64,000 bases of DNA, taken from assembly GCF_002115825.1 (NCBI RefSeq), contig NZ_JFJZ01000002.1:124001-188000 (forward strand), written 5' to 3'. The translations under genes were made by a program, and so were the position numbers. Below the pieces are notes generated by a model. It worked only from the letters and a program-made list of their open reading frames with translations, was not told where the DNA came from and ran no database searches. Shown piece by piece: positions 8,875-18,622 of this stretch (its first letter is position 1; every line of letters starts with the position of its first letter). This DNA comes from Thalassospira sp. MCCC 1A01428 (GTDB taxonomy: Bacteria > Pseudomonadota > Alphaproteobacteria > Rhodospirillales > Thalassospiraceae).

Positions 8875-10250
8875 TCAACCCGTTGGAAAAACTTGCTTTG
8901 GCGGGGCATTCTGTTGTGCCATCCGCCGGCCCGGATGAGGCAGATAATATGCAGGGCAGTCTGGCCCTGCACTCGCTTCGGCGGCACATTCTGTTTGGCG
9001 CGGTAACGGTTCTGGTGTTGTTTGGTGCTATGGCAGGTTGGCTGGCTTTTGCCAGTTTATCGGGCGCGGTGGTGGCCAGTGGCACCATGGTGGTCGAAAG
9101 CAATGCCAAGGTGGTGCAGCACCCTGATGGCGGTATCGTTGGCAAAATTTTTGTCCGCGATGGGGACCATGTTCATGCGGGCGATATGTTGGTGCAGCTT
9201 GATGCGACACAGGCACGTGCCAGCCTGGGTATAGTTGAAAGCCAGATTGATGCCCTAAGTGCCACCGAAATGCGGCTGGTTGCCGAACGTGATGACGCGG
9301 CTGCGCCCGTGTTGCCGCAAAATTTGGCGGCACGGATTAATCAGCCCGATATTGCCGCCCTGATTCATGCGCAAAACCGGTTGTTTACCGCCCGTCAAAC
9401 CAGCCTGATTGGTGAAAAACAGCAATTGGCGCAAAAACGCAGCCAGTTGCATGAACGCGTTGGCGGGTTAAACGCACAAAAAACTGCCAATGTTGAACAG
9501 CACCGCCATATCATAGACGAGCTGACCGGGCTGGAAATGCTGTTTGCCAAGCAACTGGTGCCAATTACACGGGTTGCAGCCCTGCGCCGGGAAAAAGCCC
9601 GCCTTGAAGGTCAGCGCGGCGAGTTAAGTGCCGAAATTGCCGCGGCGCAAATGCAAATTGCCGAAACAGAAATGGCGATATTGCAGCTCGAACGCGATCG
9701 CCAGACCGAGGTGCTTACCGATCTTGCCGATATTGATCGCCAATTGGCCGAATTGAAACAAAAACAGATCGCACTGGTGGACCAGCTGCGCCGTACCGAT
9801 ATTCGCGCCCCTTACGATGGCACCATTTATCAGATGCAGGTGCACAGCGAAGGCGGTGTGATTGGTGCGGGTGAGAAAATTATGGGAATTGTCCCCGATC
9901 AGGATGCGCTGGTGATTGAGGCACGTATCCGCCCGGAGGATGTGGATAAAATACATCCCGGACAAAAGGCCGCTTTGCGTTTTACAGCCTTTAACCGCCG
10001 GACCACCCCCGAACTGGCGGGGACGGTTGATTTTGTGGCGGCTGATTTGTCACGGGACGAGGTGACGGGGGAAAATTTTTATCCGGTGCGGATGCATATT
10101 ACCCAAGGCGAGCTTTCGCGGCTGGGGGATCACGCGTTAATCCCCGGTATGCCCGTCGAAACCTTTATCGCCACGGGTGAACGCACAGCCCTGAGCTATT
10201 TTGCCAAACCGCTGAGCGACCAGTTTGCCCGCGCCTTTCGCGAGGAATAG
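8871..10250 (+). CDS. hasE: Type I secretion membrane fusion protein (HasE/PrtE, HlyD family)
   Basis: A 459-residue periplasmic adaptor joining HasD to an outer-membrane channel. It has one membrane segment (about residues 43-65, ILFGAVTVLVLFGAMAGWLA). The lipoyl half VVQHPDGGIVGKIFVRDGD is split from its partner DIRAPYDGTIYQMQV by about 200 residues of predicted coiled coil rich in Gln, Glu and Lys. A C-terminal beta-barrel region follows (RIRPEDVDKIHPGQKA). Its ATG overlaps the hasD stop (ATGA), so the two are translationally coupled. No TolC/HasF gene accompanies it here, so a channel encoded elsewhere is presumably used. Confidence 0.93.
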   Translation: MINPLEKLALAGHSVVPSAGPDEADNMQGSLALHSLRRHILFGAVTVLVLFGAMAGWLAFASLSGAVVASGTMVVESNAKVVQHPDGGIVGKIFVRDGDHVHAGDMLVQLDATQARASLGIVESQIDALSATEMRLVAERDDAAAPVLPQNLAARINQPDIAALIHAQNRLFTARQTSLIGEKQQLAQKRSQLHERVGGLNAQKTANVEQHRHIIDELTGLEMLFAKQLVPITRVAALRREKARLEGQRGELSAEIAAAQMQIAETEMAILQLERDRQTEVLTDLADIDRQLAELKQKQIALVDQLRRTDIRAPYDGTIYQMQVHSEGGVIGAGEKIMGIVPDQDALVIEARIRPEDVDKIHPGQKAALRFTAFNRRTTPELAGTVDFVAADLSRDEVTGENFYPVRMHITQGELSRLGDHALIPGMPVETFIATGERTALSYFAKPLSDQFARAFREE

Positions 10251-10330
10251 CACGAAAACAGCCATCAATGCCAGATTAATTGGGCAGGGTTTCGGATATT
10301 GCACGGGCTGGTTCGTACTGAATAACAAAG

Positions 10331-10349
10331 GGGCACATGTGATGTGCCC
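10331..10349. repeat. Perfect inverted repeat between hasE and the haem oxygenase gene
   Basis: GGGCACAT and ATGTGCCC flank a GTG centre (8-bp arms). It lies 43 bases before the haem oxygenase start and just ahead of a TATATA stretch (10371-10376). No T-tract follows in either direction, so it could be an operator as easily as a terminator. Confidence 0.4.
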
Positions 10350-10391
10350 GCAGGAAAAGTTTCAGGACCGTATATATAAGGGTGCCCTACA

Positions 10392-11000
10392 ATGACATCG
10401 GATACCGCAACGCGGATAACACAGGAAACACCGACCCGGCTGGAGCGGATAAAGGCAAATACCCGTGATGATCATCAGCAGATTGACGATATGGTCATGG
10501 CGATGAAGCCGTTTGACAACCGGGAAAATTATGGTCGTTTTCTGGCTTTGCAATATTGCTTTCATGCCGTGATGGCGCCGCTTTACCATGCTGATGACCT
10601 TAATGCGCTTATCCCCGGTCTGGCAGACCGCAGCCGGTTTGACAGCGTTTGTGCCGATCTTGGTGATTTGGGTTTGCCGCTTCCTGCCCATGAGGGGGCG
10701 GTAACGGCACCGCAAAGTGGCCCGGCGCGGCTGGGATGGCTTTATGTGTGCGAGGGGTCAAATCTGGGGGCGGCCTTTTTGTTAAAGGCAGCGGCGCGGC
10801 TTGATCTGAATGAAGGGTTTGGTGCCCGGCATTTGCGCGCCCATGACGACGGACGAGGCAAACACTGGCGGCAATTTGTGACGCAGCTTAACAGTTTGGT
10901 GCTTGGCGCGGAGGATGAAATTGCCCTGCAACAGGGTGCCCATGACGCGTTTGACTTTTTTTACAATCTTCTCATTACAGATCGCAAGCTGGCAGCCTAG
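10392..11000 (+). CDS. hemO: Biliverdin-producing haem oxygenase
   Basis: A 202-residue bacterial haem oxygenase that opens haem to biliverdin, carbon monoxide and ferrous iron in the cytoplasm. TRDDHQQID gives the proximal ligand His28. GWLYVCEGSNLGAAFLL (about residues 115-131) is the conserved distal-helix region of the HemO/PigA and phytochrome-linked BphO group. KHWRQFVTQLN and HDAFDFF complete the family pattern. Placement right after the haemophore secretion genes fits use of captured haem as an iron source. No phytochrome gene is adjacent, so an iron role is more likely than chromophore supply. The start follows AAGGGTG. Confidence 0.88.
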   Translation: MTSDTATRITQETPTRLERIKANTRDDHQQIDDMVMAMKPFDNRENYGRFLALQYCFHAVMAPLYHADDLNALIPGLADRSRFDSVCADLGDLGLPLPAHEGAVTAPQSGPARLGWLYVCEGSNLGAAFLLKAAARLDLNEGFGARHLRAHDDGRGKHWRQFVTQLNSLVLGAEDEIALQQGAHDAFDFFYNLLITDRKLAA

Positions 11001-11055
11001 GCGGGCAAAACGGCCTATCCCTTGGTTGAATGCGGTTTGCAGGCAGGATCGTGAC

Positions 11056-11084
11056 TTGATTTCTGCTTAAACTGGCGTTATAAA
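11056..11084 (+). promoter_or_regulatory. Sigma-70 promoter of the rimP-nusA-infB operon
   Basis: TTGATT (11056-11061), a 17-base spacer and TATAAA (11079-11084) form a near-consensus promoter about 80 bases before rimP. Confidence 0.65.
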
Positions 11085-11111
11085 GCGCGCAAGCTTTTTG
11101 TAAAACGTAAC

Positions 11112-11138
11112 AAAGAGTGGGCCTCGGCCCGCTCTTTT
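11112..11138 (+). terminator. Attenuator-like hairpin in the rimP leader
   Basis: AAAGAGTGGGCC pairs with GGCCCGCTCTTT (11112-11123 with 11126-11137, the innermost pairs opening into the loop) and is followed by T. It lies between the promoter at 11056-11084 and rimP, so it can act as a leader attenuator of the operon. NusA, encoded just downstream, modulates such terminators; autoregulation is inferred. Confidence 0.6.
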
Positions 11139-11164
11139 GTGCATTCTGGGGTATGGCATTCTAT

Positions 11165-11704
11165 ATGGCTGAACTGATCGGACAGCAGTTGAAAGACCCG
11201 CTTTTGTCGCGGATCGCGGAAATTATTGCACCGTCGATAGAGGCACTGGGGTTTGAACTGGTACGTGTGTCCATGATGGGCAAGGACAGCCAGATCCTGC
11301 AGATTATGGCGGATCGCCCCGAAGGAAACGGCAGTATTACCGTTGAGAACTGTGTTGAAATCAGTCGGACTGTTTCAGCGCTGCTTGACGTTGATGACCC
11401 CATTTCCGGAGCTTATCATCTTGAAGTCAGTTCGCCCGGCATTGACCGGCCGCTGACCCGGCGCAAGGATTTTGATATTTGGCGCAGTTTTGATGCCAAG
11501 GTCGAATTGGTGGTGGCTGTTGCCGGTCGCCGCCGTTTCAGCGGAAAGCTGGATGGACTCGAAGACGATGCGGTCGCCCTGATAGTGGATGGCGAACGTG
11601 AATTGTTGCCGTTAGCCGATATCGCAAAGGCGAAACTCGTGCTGACGGATGAATTGATCGCGCATGTCACCGGCCAGCGCCGGTCTGACGACAACGCAGA
11701 ATAG
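11165..11704 (+). CDS. rimP: Ribosome maturation factor RimP
   Basis: RimP assists late assembly of the 30S subunit. The 179-residue protein shows the N-terminal domain (IIAPSIEALGFELVRVSMMG) and the conserved linker YHLEVSSPGIDRPLTRRKDF (about residues 81-100), which is diagnostic. A C-terminal Sm-like barrel with GRRRFSGKLDGLEDD follows. I choose ATG 11165 (MAELIGQQ). The in-frame ATG 11153 is possible. The GTG at 11117 lies inside the leader hairpin and is unlikely. It is the first gene of the classic rimP-nusA-ylxR-infB unit. Confidence 0.93.
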   Translation: MAELIGQQLKDPLLSRIAEIIAPSIEALGFELVRVSMMGKDSQILQIMADRPEGNGSITVENCVEISRTVSALLDVDDPISGAYHLEVSSPGIDRPLTRRKDFDIWRSFDAKVELVVAVAGRRRFSGKLDGLEDDAVALIVDGERELLPLADIAKAKLVLTDELIAHVTGQRRSDDNAE

Positions 11705-11713
11705 AGGTTGGAT

Positions 11714-13273
11714 ATGGAAGCAACTTCGGGAATGCCGCGGCCAGAGCTTTTGCAGGTCGCTGATGCTGTCGCCCGCGAAAAAGGCATTGATCGTGACGAG
11801 GTTCTTGGCGCGATGGAGCAGGCCATTCAAAAGGCTGGTCGCTCCCGTTATGGCCATGAACATGACATTCGGGCCCATATCGACCGCAAAACCGGCGAAA
11901 TCCGGCTGGCGCGTTTTATTGAAGTCACCGATGACATCGAAAATGATTTTACCCAGATGTCACTGGAACAGGCCCGGATTCGTGACGAGAATATCGAGCT
12001 TGGCGAATTTCTGATTGATCCGCTGCCACCAATTGATTTTGGCCGTATTGCCGCACAGACCGCAAAGCAGGTTATTGTCCAGAAGGTTCGTGATGCTGAA
12101 CGGGAACGTCAGTATAACGAATATCAGGATCGTATGGGCGAAGTGGTTAACGGAGCCGTCAAACGGGTTGAATTTGGTAATGTTCTGGTCGATCTGGGCC
12201 GGACTGAAGCCATTTTGCGCCGTGAGGAACTGATCCCGCGTGAAACCATGCGCCAGGGCGACCGTGTTCGTGCCCTGATCCTGGATGTGCGTCGGGAACA
12301 GCGCGGCCCGCAGATTTTTCTGTCGCGTACCCATCCGACCTTCATGGCAAAGCTGTTTGCCCAGGAAGTGCCGGAAATTTACGACAACATTATCGAGATT
12401 AAATCGGTTGCCCGTGACCCCGGGTCGCGCGCAAAAATTTCGGTGCAGTCTTCGGACAGCTCGATTGACCCGGTCGGGGCCTGTGTCGGTATGCGCGGTT
12501 CGCGTGTTCAGGCTGTTGTCGCCGAATTGCAGGGCGAAAAAATCGATATCATTCAGTGGTCTGAAGACCCGGCAACCTTTGTTGTGAACGCTTTGGCTCC
12601 GGCTGAAGTTACCAAGGTTGTGATTGATGAAGAATCGAACCGCATTGAAGTGGTTGTTCCTGATGACCAGTTAAGTCTGGCAATTGGCCGTCGTGGCCAG
12701 AATGTACGGCTTGCATCGCAGTTAACCGGGTGGGATATTGATATCCTGACCGAGGAAGACGAAAGTGAACGTCGTCAGGAAGAAGGGCGCAAGCGGGCAG
12801 AAATGTTCATCAAGGCCCTTGATGTCGATGAAGTTATCGCCCATCTCCTTGTCGCGGAAGGTTTCACCTCTATTGAGGAAGTCGGTTATGTGCCTTTGGC
12901 CGAACTGGCGGAAATCGAAGGATTCGGAGAAGAGCTTGCTGAAGAACTTCGGGGACGTGCGCGGAGCTTCCTTGCGGAAGAAGCCGACCGTCTTCAGGCG
13001 CGTCGTGATGAACTTGGCGTTGCTGATGATTTGATTGAATTCCCGGGAATTTCTTTGGCAGTTGCCGTGCAGCTTGGCGAGAATGGCGTTAAAAATCTTG
13101 AAGATTTTGCCGATCTGGCCAGTGACGAACTGATTGAATTTGCCGGTGCAACTGAAACTATTACCCTTGATCAGGCAAACGACATGATCATGGAAGCCCG
13201 CCGTCGTCTGGGTTGGTTTGATGACCTGGAAGAAGAAACCGGCGATGCCGGGGCGGAAGGCGAAGACGCCTGA
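11714..13273 (+). CDS. nusA: Transcription termination/antitermination protein NusA
   Basis: NusA binds RNA polymerase and controls pausing, termination and antitermination. The 519-residue protein has the N-terminal polymerase-binding domain (about 1-125) and an S1 domain (about 130-200, GEVVNGAVKRVEFGNVLVDLG). KH1 and KH2 follow, with GACVGMRGSRVQAV and LAIGRRGQNVRLA. Two C-terminal helix-hairpin-helix repeats (about 365-500) occur, as in most proteobacterial NusA. ATG 11714 follows AGAGG by six bases; a TTG two codons upstream is a less likely start. It sits nine bases after rimP. Confidence 0.97.
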   Translation: MEATSGMPRPELLQVADAVAREKGIDRDEVLGAMEQAIQKAGRSRYGHEHDIRAHIDRKTGEIRLARFIEVTDDIENDFTQMSLEQARIRDENIELGEFLIDPLPPIDFGRIAAQTAKQVIVQKVRDAERERQYNEYQDRMGEVVNGAVKRVEFGNVLVDLGRTEAILRREELIPRETMRQGDRVRALILDVRREQRGPQIFLSRTHPTFMAKLFAQEVPEIYDNIIEIKSVARDPGSRAKISVQSSDSSIDPVGACVGMRGSRVQAVVAELQGEKIDIIQWSEDPATFVVNALAPAEVTKVVIDEESNRIEVVVPDDQLSLAIGRRGQNVRLASQLTGWDIDILTEEDESERRQEEGRKRAEMFIKALDVDEVIAHLLVAEGFTSIEEVGYVPLAELAEIEGFGEELAEELRGRARSFLAEEADRLQARRDELGVADDLIEFPGISLAVAVQLGENGVKNLEDFADLASDELIEFAGATETITLDQANDMIMEARRRLGWFDDLEEETGDAGAEGEDA

Positions 13274-13292
13274 TCGCTGATCGGAGGGGACC

Positions 13293-13883
13293 ATGTCGCA
13301 TCGCAAAGGCGGCAAGGAACGAGAAGTTCCGGAGCGCCGGTGCATTGTCACCGGCGAGGTCCGGGAGAAGGAAGATCTTATAAGATTTGTGATCGGCCCG
13401 GATAACAGTGTCGTTCCAGATCTTGATGAACGGTTGCCCGGACGGGGATTATGGTTGTGCCCGTCGCGGGATGTGGTAAATACCGCCTGTGCAAAAAATG
13501 CCTTTGCCCGGGCGGCCCGACAAAAAGTCGTGGTGGATCCGGCGCTGGCAGACAGAATCGAGGCTATGCTGTCTCAAAAATGCGTCGATCTACTGTCGCT
13601 GGCGCGTCGTGCCGGACAGGCTGTTGCCGGGTTTGAGAAAGTTCGCGCCCAGATTGATGACGGCGCAGAACTGATTTTGGCGGCACGTGACGGTGCTGCG
13701 GACGGAAAAGCACGGATCGCGACAAAAGCCGCCGATCTTCAGGTTTTTTCCGTTCTGAATGCTGCCGAGATTGCCGCGGCTTTTGGCCGCGATCACGCAG
13801 TACATGCGGCAGTTGCGCCAGGTGGTCTGGCGCAACGCCTAAGCCGGGCACTACAGCGGCTTGAAGGATTCCGCGCAGCCTGA
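13293..13883 (+). CDS. YlxR/DUF448 RNA-binding protein with C-terminal L7Ae-like domain
   Basis: A 196-residue fusion. Residues 1-85 form the YlxR (DUF448) nucleic-acid-binding fold, with [19 protein letters not shown] and [10 protein letters not shown]. Residues about 95-185 resemble a ribosomal L7Ae/L30e-type domain ([19 protein letters not shown]). This two-domain form between nusA and infB is common in alphaproteobacteria; in Firmicutes the two parts are separate genes (ylxR and ylxQ). The precise role is unknown; RNA binding in translation or transcription is inferred from the fold and operon. The ATG is preceded by GGAGGGG. Confidence 0.88.
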   Translation: MSHRKGGKEREVPERRCIVTGEVREKEDLIRFVIGPDNSVVPDLDERLPGRGLWLCPSRDVVNTACAKNAFARAARQKVVVDPALADRIEAMLSQKCVDLLSLARRAGQAVAGFEKVRAQIDDGAELILAARDGAADGKARIATKAADLQVFSVLNAAEIAAAFGRDHAVHAAVAPGGLAQRLSRALQRLEGFRAA

Positions 13884-13963
13884 AGGCAGGCCGCGCCGTA
13901 CGGAAGAACAGGATTGGCCGCCAGGCGACTGATCCCGCAGGAAATGAGGAAGTTGGACGGATA

Positions 13964-16756
13964 ATGAGTGATCGCGATCAGGAGAAGAAGCCGCTAAGCC
14001 TTAATCGATCAAAGCTTGAATTACGCAAGACGGTCGAGGCTGGGCAGGTGCGTCAAAGCTTCTCGCACGGACGGTCCAAATCTGTGGCCGTCGAGGTGCG
14101 CAAGAAGCGTACTTTTGAACAGAACGAATCCGGCCGCTTCCGCGAAGTGAACAAGGATAAAGTTGCCGAGGGCGAAAATGCTGCCCCGGCGGCACCTGCC
14201 GCACCCGCAGCTTCGGCCCCGGCAGCAGCGCCGGCCCCGGCCCCGAAAAAACCGGCCCCGGCCCCGTCAAAGCCCGCCCCGGCCCAGCGCCACAAGCCGA
14301 AGCCTGCACAGCAGCGCCCGCGCGCCAATGAGGAACAGGGCAACCTGACCCAGGGCGAACGTGCTGTTCGTATGGCGGCATTGAAAGCTGCCGAGGAACG
14401 CCGCAAGCAGGAAGAAGCTGCCGCTGCCGAGCAGGCCCGCAAGGATGCTGCGCGCAAGGTCGAGGAAGAAGCTGCACGCAAAAAAGCTGAAGCCGAAGAA
14501 GCGGCACGCGTTGCCAAAGAACAGGCTGAAGCGGCGGCCTCTGCCGCTGCTGCACCGGCATCGGCGCCTGCTGACAAGGCAAAAACCGCTGATGCCGAAC
14601 CTGCCCGTGATGCAAATGCACCGCGTGCGAAATTGCAGCCGCGTCCGAAACCGGAAGTTCGTAAAAAGGCCGCCGAGGAAATTACCCCCGGTGCCCCGGC
14701 TGAGCCGCTGGTCCCCGAGGAACGTCGCCGTTCTGCGCCTTCGGCCTCCAAGCCGAAAAGCCGCAAGGAACTCGACGAGGAAGAAGTGCGTTCAGCTGCT
14801 GCACGCAAGCGGGCTGAAGAAGCCGAAGCTGCGGGCCGTGGTGCGCGGACGAAAACCGAAGATAGCAGCCGTCGCCGTGGCAAACTGTCGATCAACACCG
14901 CAATGACCGGTGATGAAGGTGGCCGTCGTCGTTCGATGGCTTCAATCAAGCGCCAGCAGGCCAAAGCCAAAGCCCGTAATCAGGGCCAGCAGAAGCCGAA
15001 AGAAAAGATCATTCGGGAAGTTATCGTTCCGGACGTTATTACCGTTCAGGAACTGGCGAACCGTATGGCCGAACGTGCGGCTGACGTGATTAAATCGCTG
15101 ATGGGTATGGGCGTTATGGCCACCATCAACCAGAGCCTTGACCCCGATACCGCCCAGTTGGTGGTTGAAGAATTCGGTCATAACATGAAGCGTGTTTCTG
15201 ACGCCGATGTTGAAGAAGCCCTGGTTGTGGCCGATGACACCGACGAACAGCTGATTTCGCGTCCGCCCGTCGTGACCGTTATGGGCCACGTTGACCATGG
15301 TAAAACATCCCTGCTTGATGCGTTGCGTAAAACCGACGTGGTCAGTGGTGAGGCCGGTGGTATTACCCAGCATATCGGCGCCTATCAGGTGACGATGGCA
15401 AACGGGTCCAAGATCACCTTTATCGATACCCCGGGCCACGCGGCATTTACCGAAATGCGTTCACGCGGTGCCAAGGTAACCGATATTGTGGTTCTGGTGG
15501 TTGCAGCTGACGACTCGGTCATGCCGCAAACGATCGAAGCCATCAACCATGCCAAGGCTGCCAATGTCCCCATGATCGTTGCGATCAATAAAATGGACAA
15601 GCCGGGTGCCGATGCAAACCGGGTTAAAACCGCCCTTCTGCAATACGAAGTTGTTGTTGAAGAAATGGGTGGTGATGTTCAGACCATCGAAGTTTCGGCG
15701 AAGGCCGGAACCGGTTTGACCGACCTTGAAGAAGCAATTCTGTTGCAGGCCGAAGTTCTGGACCTCAAAGCCAACCCCAACCGTGTTGCTGACGGCGTTG
15801 TCGTTGAAGCACGTATGGAAAAGGGCCGTGGCCCGGTGGCGACTGTTCTGGTTCAGCGCGGTACGCTCAATACCGGTGATATCTTTGTGACCGGCCCTGA
15901 ATGGGGTCGTGTCCGGGCCCTGATCGACGATCACGGATCGCGTATCCAGACCGCCCTTCCGGGGATGCCGGTTGAGGTCAACGGCCTTAACGGTGTTCCG
16001 TCGGCCGGTGATGACTTTGTTGTTGTCGAAACCGAAGCCAAGGCCCGTGAAGTTTCTGATTTCCGTCAGCGTCGCATCCGCGAAACGCAGGCGGCAGCGA
16101 TGAAAAAATCGGCGCTTGAAAACATGTTCACCACCAATGGCGGCAGCAAGGAATTGCCGATCGTTATCAAGGGTGACGTGCAGGGTTCGGTCGAAGCACT
16201 TATTGGTACCTTGCAGAAACTGGGCAATGAAGAAGTCAGCGTCCGTGTGTTGCATAGTGGTGTTGGCGGGATTAACGAATCCGACGTTACGCTGGCGCGT
16301 GCCTCGAATGCGTTGATCATTGGCTTTAACGTGCGTGCCAACCAGCAGGCCCGTGACCAGGCCCGTCGTGACAATGTCGATATTCGTTACTATTCGATTA
16401 TTTACGATGTTGCCGATGATACCAAGGCAATGCTCAGCGGTATGCTGTCACCCGAAGTTCGCGAAAAATTCCTGGGTTACGCCCAGATCCGCGAAGTCTT
16501 TACCATTTCGGGCAACAAGATTGCGGGCTGCATGATCACCGAAGGGACCGTGAAACGCGGTGCCGGTGTTCGTTTGCTGCGCGACAACGTTGTTATTCAT
16601 ACCGGCGAACTTTCGACGCTGCGTCGCTTCAAGGACGAAGTCAAGGAAGTGCGCGAAGGGTACGAATGCGGGATGTCATTTGCGAAATACAATGACATTG
16701 TCGCAGGCGACGTTATCGAATGCTTCGAGCAGGAGGAAATCGCCGTCCAGCTTTAA
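13964..16756 (+). CDS. infB: Translation initiation factor IF-2
   Basis: IF-2 is the GTPase that brings initiator tRNA to the 30S subunit. The 930-residue protein has a long N-terminal region (about 60-330) of low complexity rich in Ala, Pro, Lys and Glu, with [12 protein letters not shown] runs. The IF2_N-like segment follows, then the G domain with G1 GHVDHGKTS (Lys447), [12 protein letters not shown] and [10 protein letters not shown]-terminal barrels with [10 protein letters not shown] and the initiator-tRNA-binding end complete it. It begins 81 bases after the ylxR gene and is followed at 18 bases by rbfA. Confidence 0.97.
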   Translation: MSDRDQEKKPLSLNRSKLELRKTVEAGQVRQSFSHGRSKSVAVEVRKKRTFEQNESGRFREVNKDKVAEGENAAPAAPAAPAASAPAAAPAPAPKKPAPAPSKPAPAQRHKPKPAQQRPRANEEQGNLTQGERAVRMAALKAAEERRKQEEAAAAEQARKDAARKVEEEAARKKAEAEEAARVAKEQAEAAASAAAAPASAPADKAKTADAEPARDANAPRAKLQPRPKPEVRKKAAEEITPGAPAEPLVPEERRRSAPSASKPKSRKELDEEEVRSAAARKRAEEAEAAGRGARTKTEDSSRRRGKLSINTAMTGDEGGRRRSMASIKRQQAKAKARNQGQQKPKEKIIREVIVPDVITVQELANRMAERAADVIKSLMGMGVMATINQSLDPDTAQLVVEEFGHNMKRVSDADVEEALVVADDTDEQLISRPPVVTVMGHVDHGKTSLLDALRKTDVVSGEAGGITQHIGAYQVTMANGSKITFIDTPGHAAFTEMRSRGAKVTDIVVLVVAADDSVMPQTIEAINHAKAANVPMIVAINKMDKPGADANRVKTALLQYEVVVEEMGGDVQTIEVSAKAGTGLTDLEEAILLQAEVLDLKANPNRVADGVVVEARMEKGRGPVATVLVQRGTLNTGDIFVTGPEWGRVRALIDDHGSRIQTALPGMPVEVNGLNGVPSAGDDFVVVETEAKAREVSDFRQRRIRETQAAAMKKSALENMFTTNGGSKELPIVIKGDVQGSVEALIGTLQKLGNEEVSVRVLHSGVGGINESDVTLARASNALIIGFNVRANQQARDQARRDNVDIRYYSIIYDVADDTKAMLSGMLSPEVREKFLGYAQIREVFTISGNKIAGCMITEGTVKRGAGVRLLRDNVVIHTGELSTLRRFKDEVKEVREGYECGMSFAKYNDIVAGDVIECFEQEEIAVQL

Positions 16757-16773
16757 GGAGGCGATGAAACGAT

Positions 16774-17196
16774 ATGCCGAAGCAACCTGCCAAAGGACCA
16801 AGTCAGCGACAGTTACGCGTGGCGGAGGAAATCCGCCAGGCGTTGTCGCGCGCTCTTGAACGTGGTGACATTTACGACCCGGAACTGACCCGCCGCCCGG
16901 TTACTGTGACCAAGGTGGATTTAAGCCCGGATATGCGTAATGCGATGGTGTCGGTAACACCCCTTGGCGGGGGTGATGCCAAACCGACCCTGGATGCGTT
17001 AAAACGCCAAAAGGGTGTTTTGCGCAGCCATGTTGCCAATAGCGTACATATGAAATATGTCCCGGCATTGCGGTTCCTCGAAGATACCAGCTTTGATATT
17101 GCTGATAATATTGGCGCTTTGTTGCGCGATCCGCATGTGGCCCAGGACCTGTCGTCTGATGAAGACGCGGACGATTACGATAAAGAGGACGACTGA
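16774..17196 (+). CDS. rbfA: Ribosome-binding factor A
   Basis: A 140-residue KH-fold protein needed for 16S rRNA 5'-end maturation and cold adaptation. The family pattern is clear: RQLRVAEEIRQALSRAL, then VTVTKVDLSPDMRNAMVSV, and HMKYVPALRFLEDTSFD near the end. The acidic C-terminal tail (SSDEDADDYDKEDD) is typical of alphaproteobacterial RbfA. AGGAGG lies 12 bases before ATG 16774. An ATG at 16764 is in another frame and gives no family match. Its stop overlaps the truB start by one base. Confidence 0.95.
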   Translation: MPKQPAKGPSQRQLRVAEEIRQALSRALERGDIYDPELTRRPVTVTKVDLSPDMRNAMVSVTPLGGGDAKPTLDALKRQKGVLRSHVANSVHMKYVPALRFLEDTSFDIADNIGALLRDPHVAQDLSSDEDADDYDKEDD

Positions 17197-18122
17197 TGGC
17201 GCGTCGGCGTCGCGGCAAAATTATCAGCGGCTGGCTTGCCGTCGACAAACCCCTTGAGATCACGTCGTCAACCGTGGTTAATCAGGTGCGTCGTCTGCTT
17301 GATGCAGCCAAAGCCGGGCATGGCGGGACATTGGACCCGCTGGCAACCGGCGTCCTGCCCATTGCATTTGGCGAAGCGACCAAAACGGTTGCCTATGTCA
17401 TGGATGGCAGCAAAAGTTATCGCGTTACCCTGAAATTCGGGGAAGCACGCAGCACCGATGATGCCGAAGGCGAGGTTGTTGCCACGTCGGACCATCGGCC
17501 AAGCCCCGCGGAAATCGAGGCTGTGCTGGGTGAATTTACCGGTGAAATTCAGCAGGTACCGCCAAAATTTTCGGCGATCAAGGTAAATGGCAAGCGTGCC
17601 TATGATCTTGCCCGCCGCGATGAAGACGTGGTTTTAAAAGCGCGTCCGATTTTGATAAAAGATCTTCGACTGGTTGACATGCCTGACCGCGACCATGCCG
17701 TGTTCGATGTAATATCGGGCAAAGGGGCATATATGCGGTCATTGGCGCGCGATATTGCGTTGCGCCTTGGCTCTGTCGGCCACATTTCCGCGCTCCGCCG
17801 GACATCGGCGGGGCCTTTTGCAGAAGGGGACTCCATTCCGTTGCAAACCTTGCTCGAAATGGACCCCGAGGCGGTAATGGAAAAACTGCTTCCGGTCGAG
17901 ACCGCGCTGGACGACATCCCGGCGCTGGCCCTGACCGAAGTCGAGGCGCAACGACTTGCCAGTGGGCAGCCTGTCGGGCTGCTGGCTGTTGCCAAGCGGA
18001 GCGATCTCGGAACTCCCGTCGCCCAGGACGGAATCGTCTGTGCCATGCTTAACGACCGCGCTGTTGCGCTGGCCGAGATTCATGGCGGCGAAATCCGCCC
18101 GGTGCGTGTATTTAATCTTTAA
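17196..18122 (+). CDS. truB: tRNA pseudouridine-55 synthase
   Basis: TruB isomerises U55 to pseudouridine in the T-loop of tRNAs. Of the 308 residues, [13 protein letters not shown] opens the fold. [15 protein letters not shown] carries the catalytic Asp47. The [41 protein letters not shown] and [20 protein letters not shown] motifs are all present (quoted here in parts). The TGATGG overlap with rbfA indicates translational coupling, and rpsO follows 17 bases later. Confidence 0.96.
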   Translation: MARRRRGKIISGWLAVDKPLEITSSTVVNQVRRLLDAAKAGHGGTLDPLATGVLPIAFGEATKTVAYVMDGSKSYRVTLKFGEARSTDDAEGEVVATSDHRPSPAEIEAVLGEFTGEIQQVPPKFSAIKVNGKRAYDLARRDEDVVLKARPILIKDLRLVDMPDRDHAVFDVISGKGAYMRSLARDIALRLGSVGHISALRRTSAGPFAEGDSIPLQTLLEMDPEAVMEKLLPVETALDDIPALALTEVEAQRLASGQPVGLLAVAKRSDLGTPVAQDGIVCAMLNDRAVALAEIHGGEIRPVRVFNL

Positions 18123-18139
18123 AGGCGAAAGGATGCCTG

Positions 18140-18409
18140 ATGTCGATTACTGCTGAACGTAAAACTGACCTGATCAAAGAATTCGGCCAGAAAGAAGGCG
18201 ATACCGGTTCCCCCGAGGTCCAGGTTGCTATTCTGACCGAACGGATCAAAAACCTGACCGAACACATGAAAGAGCACAAACACGACTTCCATAGCCGTCG
18301 TGGTCTTTTGATGATGGTTGGTCAGCGTCGTCGGTTGCTGAAATACTTGCAGCGCAAAAATACTGAACGTTATGAAGCGATTATCGCTACTCTCGGTATT
18401 CGCCGCTAA
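18140..18409 (+). CDS. rpsO: 30S ribosomal protein S15
   Basis: An 89-residue ribosomal protein of normal length that binds the central domain of 16S rRNA. It shows the family sequence: [39 protein letters not shown] and the [17 protein letters not shown] helix. It is the last gene of the rimP operon before a strong terminator. Its start follows GAAAGGATG. Confidence 0.98.
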   Translation: MSITAERKTDLIKEFGQKEGDTGSPEVQVAILTERIKNLTEHMKEHKHDFHSRRGLLMMVGQRRRLLKYLQRKNTERYEAIIATLGIRR

Positions 18410-18419
18410 TTTTGACGTG

Positions 18420-18455
18420 CGGCGGAGTGGTTTTACCCTCCGCCGTCGTTTTTTA
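18420..18455 (+). terminator. Rho-independent terminator after rpsO
   Basis: CGGCGGAG (18420-18427) pairs with CTCCGCCG (18438-18445), followed by a run of six T (18449-18454). It separates rpsO from pnp, the usual arrangement in bacteria. Confidence 0.85.
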
Positions 18456-18524
18456 TTGTCCCGCGGATCGGGATATACGGGAGGGCCCGCCAGAAAGGCT
18501 GGTTATGCTCGGATTGTCCGGACC

Positions 18525-18565
18525 CATTAATTATGCCGCTTGACTTAAAAGCCTCATAATTAATG
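18525..18565 (+). repeat. Long AT-rich inverted repeat in the pnp leader
   Basis: CATTAATTATG (18525-18535) and CATAATTAATG (18555-18565) are perfect 11-bp arms around a 19-base loop, 58 bases before the pnp ATG. As RNA it is a stable stem in the 5' leader, comparable in place to the RNase III-processed leader hairpin of E. coli pnp. As DNA it could be an operator. Confidence 0.55.
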
Positions 18566-18622
18566 TGTTCGGATCTCGTGTAAAAATTACTTGGTCCGCA
18601 AGTAGGTTTGGAAGGAAGTAAA

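Noticed and set aside
10331-10349. Terminator after hasE
   Set aside because: The inverted repeat has no T-tract in either direction; kept only as an inverted repeat.
14053-14970. 305-codon minus-strand frame inside infB, rich in Ala and Ser
   Set aside because: It mirrors the low-complexity Ala/Lys/Glu part of IF-2 and has no family features.
16764-16859. ATG 16764 as start of rbfA
   Set aside because: It is in a different frame and does not give the RbfA sequence; 16774 does.
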